A stretch of 64,000 nt of DNA from Oryzias latipes (lineage: Eukaryota; Chordata; Actinopteri; Beloniformes; Adrianichthyidae): contig NC_019875.2 of assembly GCF_002234675.1 (NCBI RefSeq), positions 30,128,897 through 30,192,896 of the forward strand. The letters are read 5' to 3'. The position numbers and the translations under genes were made by a program. Positions 37,621-64,000 of the stretch are shown in pieces; within the stretch, counting starts at the first letter, position 1; each line of letters begins with the position of its first letter. The notes under the pieces were generated by a model. The model was not told where the DNA came from, ran no database searches, and worked only from the letters and a program-made list of their open reading frames with translations.

Positions 37621-39248
37621 CCCCCCCCCCCCCCAACAGACACGTCACTGGCCTTTAAAAGTAAAAGTAGGATTGTAACGCGTTACTTTAGTTCCTTTAA
37701 TCACAAAAACGAGAACGCGGAGGATCCGCGAGCAGAAAACGCGATAAAAAGAGATTTAGAAAAATAAAAAACAAGAATTTCAGTGAAACATAGAAATATG
37801 TTCGATTATTTGAATCCACACATTCAAATGTGTGAATATTGTTTATGTAACTCCGTTTTTTTAAAGAGTATAACTTCAGAATCATTTTTATGTCTGAATC
37901 GTCCAGAAATGTTCTTCTGTTTCTGGAACAAAACCGTGTTTGGACAAAAATCTTTAAGTTTGAAAAACTAAAGAAAATAAAAATTATGTTACTGTTAACA
38001 TGTCAACCTATGCATGAATTTTAATCCCATGTTGGTAAACATGTATGTGTGTATTTGCATGTCTGTGGGGTTTTTTTTGTGTACATTGTGTTCTTGTTTT
38101 TTTTCTCTGACTCTGATGCTTCAGCACTTCGCGGTGAGGGTCGCGTCACGCAGCCGCTACATCCGTTTAACGCATTTCCCACGAATGACATTCTGGTCTT
38201 TCGTGTTCCATTGCGTCGTTCGTGCGTGTTTCTTCCGTCCGTCGAGGGTTTCAGTCTTTACGTGAATTCAAACTCAAAGGAGAGTTTCTGGACATTTAAC
38301 ACTGTTGGTTGAGAATAATGCAGTTTAGTGTATTTTATGTCGTTTATTACGTAAATCGTGTGTGATTTTTGTGAGATGCGTACACAAATGTGTGTCTTTC
38401 CACGACCGTCTCACATTTGTCTGACAGACTTCACTGATGTATAACTTTTCTGAGGCATAAACGGCAGGAATCACCACTGAAAGCACAATAATCACATGTT
38501 CATGCCGTGTTCTTAGCGTGGTTCATTCCTGACACATCTGTGAACATTCAACGTAAAAACATTTCTCCCTTTTTCCACGTATGACCAGTGTCGGTGGTGT
38601 CTGTGGGAGACGGCCTTCCATGTTGATTCAAGGTAGTAAACATGTTGCATTTAAAGAACCACGTAAACTCCAACCTTCACCTGAAGCTGCTGCCGCACAG
38701 CGTCTAAAGGGAAGTTTGCTCCCAAGCTTCATTGAAATATGATGATGATGTTTGCCTGAGGCGACTGCTGGTCATATTTGTTGACATTCTTGACTGGCTG
38801 AGCTGATAGACGCTATGCAGACGCTGCGTCTGCCTGTTTAAACATAATAAAAGTGTGTCAGACCTCGTGTCTTCTGCAGTATCTGCGTCCTTGGAGGGTT
38901 TTTTTTTTCTATCAGCGCCGACCAGAGTTTTTTTCTTCTGTAGGTTTTGAAACCTTTGGGCTGAAACGTCACGTCAGCCTCTCACTTCAAACCACAAAAA
39001 AAAAGAAAAGAAAATCCAGCAACCCTGAGAAGCTCAAAGGTCTCCTCCAGAGCTTATGGGGTTTGGTTTGTCCCTCCTGGGCTGCTGTAGAAAGATGGCG
39101 GTCAGTCAGGTCAACCCTGAGACGTTTGTTCACATACTGTGCTTCTGGAAATGGACTTTATGATGGACACTTTCACACTACGACACCCATAGAAGCTGGT
39201 TTCTAATCCCAGAATCCGTTTCTGAGCGGATTGAAGTTTTCTCTGGAA

Positions 39249-39270
39249 GCGGCGGCGGCGGCGGCGGCGG
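39249..39270. repeat. (CGG)n trinucleotide run
   Basis: About seven GCG/CGG units in otherwise ordinary intergenic sequence. Confidence 0.85.
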
Positions 39271-40054
39271 GTTGACGTGACCTCGGCCCACGATTCCTGG
39301 AGGAATTGCCTGTAGATTTGTCTCATCTTTTTTATCAATACAATCATGTCAAAAAAAATGACAGCGCCCCCCCATACACACCCACACCCACCCTATTGAG
39401 CCGTCCTCTTTAAAAGGTCAAAAGGTCATCCAGCAGGTCTGCTGTGTTTTCAGGAATGAAGGGAATCCCTGGATCTCAGGAATTCTGGGTAAAAGAAGTG
39501 AGCGGAGGATCTCCAAACTGGAACGATAAATCATTTATTTATGCAGGAACTGTTAACACCCCCCCCCCCCCAGCCTGATGTCTGTGAGGCCGCAGAGGCT
39601 TGATAAAGCTCTGATAAACAACAGTCGGCCTCTCTGGCTCAGTCTTTGACAGCAAGGTCAGCAGTTGTATTATGAAAGCAGATGTGTGTGTGTGCGCCCC
39701 CCCCTCCACCCCCCAGCCCAGAGAACAACAGGAGGGACATTGATTTTCCTGTAATAACATCACTCCAGGCTGCTGCGGGACTAAATGAATCTCATATGTT
39801 CAATAATGAGAGATGCGCTGATTGTTCATCAGGGCTTTGAAGCACAAAGCTGAGGGACGGCGTGGACAGGCGGGGGGGGGTAGACAAAGCATGGCCGACT
39901 GGCGCTTTGATAAGAGTCTCCATTAGCCGGCGGGCTGTCGAACTGTTATTGGACTCGGTACTAAGTGGACCCTCGGGGCGGGAAGCTCGCAGTTGTTTTA
40001 ATACATCTGGTCTGGGATCAATGGGAGATATTGAAAGGTGTTCAGCAGATGTAT

Positions 40055-40059
<5 letters not shown>

Positions 40060-40085
<26 letters not shown>
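40060..40085. repeat. (AC)n microsatellite
   Basis: Thirteen AC units. Confidence 0.9.
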
Positions 40086-40395
40086 GTCAGCCGTTTCTCT
40101 CACAGAATCCGTCTTATGGCAGCTTTTTCCTTTCTGAACCCTCAGTGCTGCCTTACAGGCCGCTCGCCGCCAGCAGCTTCCTGCCAGCACCTGACCTACA
40201 TTCAGAGATTTCATCCAAAACTTGGAGGAGCGCCGCTGCAGCAAATTCAAGTGATTTCCACGATCCAAACAGAAAATGTCCTTCTGGATTCTTGCTTGGA
40301 GCTTTTTAAATTCATAAATTGGATGTCTTTGACACTTTTGATGGTTTGAAAGCAACTAGTCGGTTCAAAAGCCGCCTGCTTCTTCATTCAGATTC

Positions 40396-40461
40396 CTGCA
40401 CCTTCCTACTTCCTCCAGGAGTCTCCTACAGGAGGCTGTTGGAGGAAGAAGGAAGGTGCAG
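40396..40461. repeat. 22-bp inverted repeat, one mismatch, 22-nt loop
   Basis: Arms 40396-40417 and 40440-40461 match in 21 of 22 positions. The loop itself can form CTCCT/AGGAG. Total length 66 nt. Confidence 0.88.
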
Positions 40462-42258
40462 AAGAGAAGAACAGGAAGCAGGAGGGAGCAGGAGTCTCCT
40501 GCTTCCTCCGGAGCGCCGAGGTCTGCGCCTCCTAATGAAGATTTCATGTCCAGATCAGAGCTGCACGGCCTCCAGAGGAACGCCTGGTTCTGTTCGGCTC
40601 GTGTTTCCTGTGAGCTCATTCTGGAACTTTCAACATCTGCAGATGTTTGGGGTCAACAGAGCTTTTTTTTTTTTAACTCTTCTAACTAATTGACTGACTG
40701 AAGCCGACACTGGGAGGCTCTGACGTGTCCAAACGTCACACATGAACATGAGCCACATTCGTGTGACGGTGCAGCCACAGGAACCAGCCTGAATGTTCCT
40801 GCGGGGGAGCGTCTCCTCCGTCTTCAGAGAGCAGCAGAGAGCCGGATCTCGGAGCTGCAGTAAATGCAGCGTGATGGCAGATGCACCTGAAGCTGCCGTG
40901 TGTTTTACTAAACGTGCGTTTAGCAGAGAGGATGAGTCATCTGCCGCTTCCTGAATCCCTTCAGGGGCCGACAAGACAACCGCAGCCAGAACAGGATGTT
41001 TTTGCTGTTCTTCCTCCATTTCACATCAATTATACAAGCCTCGTCTTCCTCACGTGTTCTGCAGGACGCCGTGGCTCCACCGCGCTCCGGCAGGTCCACT
41101 GTCGCGCCATCAGGGGGAGGAGCCACCAGAACGCCATTGTCAGGAGCAGAAAGCGGGTCAGAGGTCAAGAGTTTGGCCCTCCACTGTGTGAGCTCCTTCT
41201 AGACCCCCCCCCCCCTTTAAAACCAGGCCAGGAGAGGGAAGTGGTCTGAACACAGCTGTCAGGAAGCAGCCCGGTGGTACCGGCTCTAATCTAACCGGGT
41301 CAGCAATGTGGACTCAAGTTTGGTTCCCCTTCACCCCCTCCTCCCCCAAAACACGGCACTATGACCATAAAAACCCAAATCGGGTTAAGGAGATGATGGA
41401 TTCCAGCAGCTCTGAAACATTCAGGAGAAGCATTTTTTCATGGAGACACTTCAGGTTCAGATCAGAGTTGGACTCTTCTTCCGTCTCAGAACCGCAGAGG
41501 CCCGTCTAGAGCGGCGCTCCTGCAATGACCGAGCTTCCACCACCGCAGAGAAATAAAATGTTTATTCTGCCAACGGTACTTTCATTCAGCACTAATAATA
41601 ATAATAATATAAAGCCTTTGGGATGAGGAACATCCACAGAAACACAAACAGAACCGTCCCCGTCGGGTCGACGCAGTAACAGGTGGGGATCCATCCAAAA
41701 TGTAACCATCGAGCAAACGGAGCTCCTCCTCCTCCGTCCACCGCCGTCTGCACGCGCTTTGGAAGCTGACAGGAAGACTTGGGCGCCGTCACTATGTGTC
41801 CACTGGTTTGGGGGGGGGTTAGGGGAAATGAATGCTTTGTAGGCGTGTTAGGAGTCAGGACGATGGGGGAGGAGGGGAGTGTCAGAGCAGCATCAGGGAT
41901 CAGAACCGTTTGGACCGCTAACAGAACCCGTGTTTCAAAAGTCTCTCAGAACAAAAACACATGGAATGAAAATGGAAAAGTTTCTGAAAGGCAGCATAAA
42001 AAAAAGAGGAAGAAACAGAAACATAGATTCTAGGAGCCAGGATGGCGGCGTCCGCGGCGTCCTCGGGTCATCTGCCCACTCCGGCCCGTCTGAGCGAGGA
42101 ACGCCGTGGGGAAGGCGTCTGGTCCGGCTCTTCCGGTCCTCTCCCGCCGTCTTTCATTCACAGTTTGAGAGCTTTCAGCTGGGGTTCCTTCATCCCGGGG
42201 GAGGGACCGGAATCGCTCAGGGCGGCGCCGACTCTTCCCGTCAAAACATCCAGATTCT

Positions 42259-42264
42259 TTTATT
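42259..42264 (-). terminator. prkci: Candidate PRKCI poly(A) signal
   Basis: AATAAA on -, about 305 nt past the stop. Further hexamers on - lie at 41571-41576 and 39534-39539, so longer UTRs are possible. Confidence 0.45.
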
Positions 42265-42567
42265 TTGAAAGGTCGTGCTGGTGAAGACCTCGTTCAACGT
42301 TTGTCTTCAGTGAAGGATTTTATGTACAAATAATATATGCGTTGAACCCCCTCCCACAGGAGGAGGGGATGCTCAGCCTGTCACAGGAAGTGCTTGATCC
42401 CCCCCCCCCCAAGCTAGGAAGAACGTGTCAACAGATAAGGGGGGCAGATTCGGAGGAGGCGGGGCTTAAGGGCACGCGGTGGAGATGGCAGAAACAGAAG
42501 CTGCTTTTGGCAAATGACTGTTCAGGTGGGGGTGACCTGGTATGGGGATGTGTGTGCTGGGGGGGGG

Positions 42568-61404
<18,837 letters not shown>

Positions 61405-61680
61405 AAGCTCCGCCGCGAACGCTCAGATTCACCGATGACTCCCTTCCCTCCTCGGTTTGGTCCGCTAAACTCCTGCTTTTTGTGGCCCTTCGACAGCCCA
61501 GACACCCCCGGAGATCAAATATGTTGAAGTTTGAGAGTTTCTTCAATCCTATTCCTGGATATAAAAGACCCAAAGTCAGAGACAAACTTGTTGGGTCCGC
61601 CAAACAACTCCCTACTGCAAAGGCCTAACTGAGGACGAGACCATTACTGGAATGCGCAAGGGAGGCGCATAACTTAGAAA
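61405..61680 (-). promoter_or_regulatory. prkci: PRKCI 5' UTR and promoter region
   Basis: This is the sequence directly upstream of the PRKCI ATG. CpG content is moderate from about 61060 to 61450 and falls sharply beyond 61680. No TATA box is evident. The transcription start cannot be placed. Confidence 0.4.
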
Positions 61681-62540
61681 TATTAGATAAAGTAACACGC
61701 CGGTAGAATGACAAAATATTACAAACTATTTAGTTTAGGAAATTCAAATAATTATTTTAAAAATTCATTAGTTTTATGTTATTATATTGTTATATTGAGT
61801 ACTTTACAATAATTAAATATAAACATTTGCCGCTCACAGACTCAACCTCCCCGTACTAAGTTGGTACAGTCAGTAAAGTGAATGTTGCATTCACGGTTTA
61901 AAATCTCTGCTCGGAAATTGACTGAACGCTTCAAGAAAAATCGCTCTTTCTTGAGTTCTGGTCAGGAAATAATTGATAAATTGCAATAGGTTACGCTAAT
62001 TTTTTTTTAATTTTTTATAGTAAATGTGTGCTTTAGCTTTTAATAATGATTAAAAATATTTACTATCAAATGTCACTTTTAACATTAAACGCAATCTGGT
62101 ATTTATTCAACATTGAACGAGTTCAATTTTGCCAGTAAGTTACACTATGGCTTTGGACATCCGATTCCAGACTGATTTTTGCCACATATATCATCTGGAT
62201 CTGACCTGGATTTTGTCCAGAGTTTACGTTACGTTTTGTGTTTAGTTTTTGTCTAAAGGATAAAAAGTTAACTTTTAAAGTTGTTTTTAACCAATAATTA
62301 AACGTGACACTTGACAATTCAATGTGCAATTTGGCGCTTGCAAGTTTGAAAATGCATATTGCAGTTTAAAAATCAATAGGAAAAACGTTAACTCATTATT
62401 TTATTTTTAATAGGAAAATTCTAATTAAAAGCCAAATCAGTCGCAATTTACGTTTTCATGTTTTTTTGTTCCATAAATCAAATAATAATGCGCTTTGCAA
62501 CTTACAATTCAATAATGATTTTGGTCAAAATAAAAATGCC
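61681..62540. other. AT-rich intergenic DNA upstream of PRKCI
   Basis: No coding, RNA or repeat feature is recognised. Confidence 0.5.
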
Positions 62541-62544
62541 ACAA

Positions 62545-62765
62545 TCATGCAGCCATGTGGCCTTGGGGTGGAGTGTCTGCCCTCAGACTGGAAAGTTGTG
62601 AGTTCAAATCCAAGGCTAAGGAATATCCAAAGAAAAAAAGTGGGACCTAGTGGCTCCCTGCTCAATACTCAGCACTTTACAAAAGGGGAAATGAATAGTT
62701 GCAGCTTGTGTCCAGCTGGAATTCTGACACCAAATCTTTCATTTATCAGAATAGAGCTGTGAGAG
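62545..62765 (+). mobile_element. tRNA-derived SINE, second family
   Basis: The head has A-box-like TGGCCTTGGGGTGGAGTGTC and B-box GAGTTCAAATCC. It is followed by the teleost SINE body GTGGGACCTAGTGGCTCCCT and CTCAGCAC. It differs from the 19168 element in both head and body. Confidence 0.7.
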
Positions 62766-63036
62766 AAAAAGTCTGGAGAGAGATTCCCCAGATGTAGACC
62801 GCTTCCACATACATTTACATGTTTTCAATGGAAGTGAACACACATTTCTCATCTTTTGACTAAAAACGTCTAAAGTCATTTTGCTGTGATGTCATATCCC
62901 ACATTTTGTATTTTTTTTGTAAAATATTTTTTATTCCCATTCAGCAGCTCTTCAGTCAATCATGATTTCTTTAAATTGCAATTCCAGTAAATATTCATTC
63001 TTTTCCTGCATGTAAAGAGAGGAAACATTTCAAAAA

Positions 63037-63362
63037 TACGGTGGCCCTGAAGTGCAAATCATATTTACAAATCTCTCCACACAAAAACATTTTAATCATC
63101 ACAACGAAATAAAAAAAAAGCGAAACAAATAAAAAAAAACATTACAATTTAGAAATCAAAACAAATTAAAAAGTTACATTTCGTTTTGTTTTGCAAATAT
63201 TTTTGTTCATTTATTTTTTAGTTTTGGTATCTGAAATTTTGTTTTGATTTCTAAAATGTAATAGTGTTTTTTTGCTTTTTGTTTCACGTTTTTAATTTCA
63301 CTGTAATTTTTAGGATATTTTTGCATAGAGCGATTTGTAAATGGGACTTCAGGGCCACCGTA
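63037..63362. mobile_element. Foldback MITE with long inverted arms
   Basis: The ends are inverted repeats: TACGGTGGCCCTGAAGTGC at 63037 and its near complement ending at 63362. Complementarity continues inward: AACATTACAATTTAGAAATC near 63139 pairs with GATTTCTAAAATGTAATAGT near 63246. The whole 326 bp can therefore fold into one imperfect hairpin with arms of about 125 bp. CAAAAA at 63031-63036 and 63363-63368 is a 6-bp direct repeat consistent with target duplication. No ORF is present. Confidence 0.8.
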
Positions 63363-63368
63363 CAAAAA

Positions 63369-64000
63369 GGAGGGAATTTAGGGAGTTAAAAGAAGGCAAC
63401 AAATATCATCATTCTTTAAATTCTTTTTTTTTTTACTCCGTACTGTCAAAAACAGAATCTCGAGGAATTTTATTTGTGGGATTCTGATCTTGTAAACTTT
63501 AATAGGTTCACATAAATTTTCTGTTGTAAGAGCAAATAACTTCAAATTTTACCATCAAACTATCATCGCTTTTAATGTTTTTGCAAATCAAGCTATTGGC
63601 TGTGCCATCAACTTCGCTCAGTTGCCATGGTGACGGCTCAGAACCGTATGAGTCTGAATGTTTGATTAAACTGTTTTCTCTGATCTCAAATGTAATGTTT
63701 GCAAAAGGAAGTCGTTTTCCAAGTTGAAGAGAAACACTAACCATAAACATTATTTAACTCAAAATTCAGGAAATGAAATGAATTCATGTTTAAAAAATCA
63801 CCTAAACAAATCTTTGAGTCAATAAAAACCTTTTATTTTGAAACTTTTTTTTGCTGCCTCTCTGAAATGAAGGAGCGAGTGACCGTCTCCCCTTCTTCTT
63901 CACGTCCTTTCTGTTCTTCATCAAAAGCTCCTCTTCCTTCATGCTGAACAAAGAACAGTGGTTCTGATCCGTTTGATTCACCTTCATGTGTGAGAAGAGA
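63369..64000. other. Right-end intergenic sequence
   Basis: AT-rich. Two short - frames (63508-63750, 63802-63987) show no recognisable family and no clear splice context. Confidence 0.4.

Larger units (their letters stand above)
37680..42258. other. SKIL-PRKCI intergenic region
   Basis: No gene is recognised on either strand. It holds a (CGG)7 run at 39249-39270, (AC)n at 40060-40085, a near-perfect 22-bp hairpin at 40396-40461 and several AATAAA words on -. Its right part may be PRKCI 3' UTR if a distal signal (41571 or 39534) is used. Confidence 0.5.

Overview
This is a vertebrate nuclear window, almost certainly from a teleost fish and probably a percomorph. Four multi-exon genes have clear vertebrate orthologues, with GT-AG introns that are mostly short. 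The repeats are those of teleost genomes: an L2-type LINE 3' end, a Rex3/RTE-like 3' fragment with a (GATG)n tail, and tRNA-derived SINEs. Oligo-G tracts are unusually common. There are no bacterial features.

Layout. Positions 1-4182 (+) hold SEC62 without its first exon. Its 3' UTR runs toward 5.75 kb, where it meets NADK tail to tail. NADK (-) is coded at 6186-12151, with a putative non-coding first exon and CpG-rich promoter near 18.25-18.5 kb; the intron between them holds a 5.3-kb, 50-bp-unit minisatellite. Positions 18.5-19.9 kb are a short intergenic stretch with one SINE. SKIL/SnoN (-) is coded at 22356-35989, with a 9.3-kb intron full of simple repeats, a 5' leader uORF and a CpG-island promoter near 36.4-37.6 kb. 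After about 5 kb of intergenic DNA, PRKCI (-) is coded by 18 exons at 42568-61404. The right end (61.7-64 kb) is AT-rich, with a SINE and a foldback MITE.

I rebuilt every coding exon by hand from splice sites, reading-frame phase and known family sequence. The models are internally consistent: NADK 442 aa, SKIL 715 aa, PRKCI 588 aa, and SEC62 399 aa in the window plus a missing N-terminus. PRKCI followed by SKIL in the same orientation is the arrangement known from human 3q26, where SEC62 also lies. NADK in human lies on 1p36 with PRKCZ and SKI, the paralogues of the two neighbours here, so the window joins genes that are split between two ohnologous blocks in human.

The genes do not form one pathway: ER protein translocation and ER-phagy (SEC62), NADP+ synthesis (NADK), TGF-beta/SMAD repression (SKIL) and cell polarity (PRKCI). 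I found no new multi-gene system. The most unusual elements are the nested higher-order minisatellite in NADK intron 1, several near-perfect short hairpins, a three-copy unclassified repeat family, the foldback MITE and the long poly(G) tracts.
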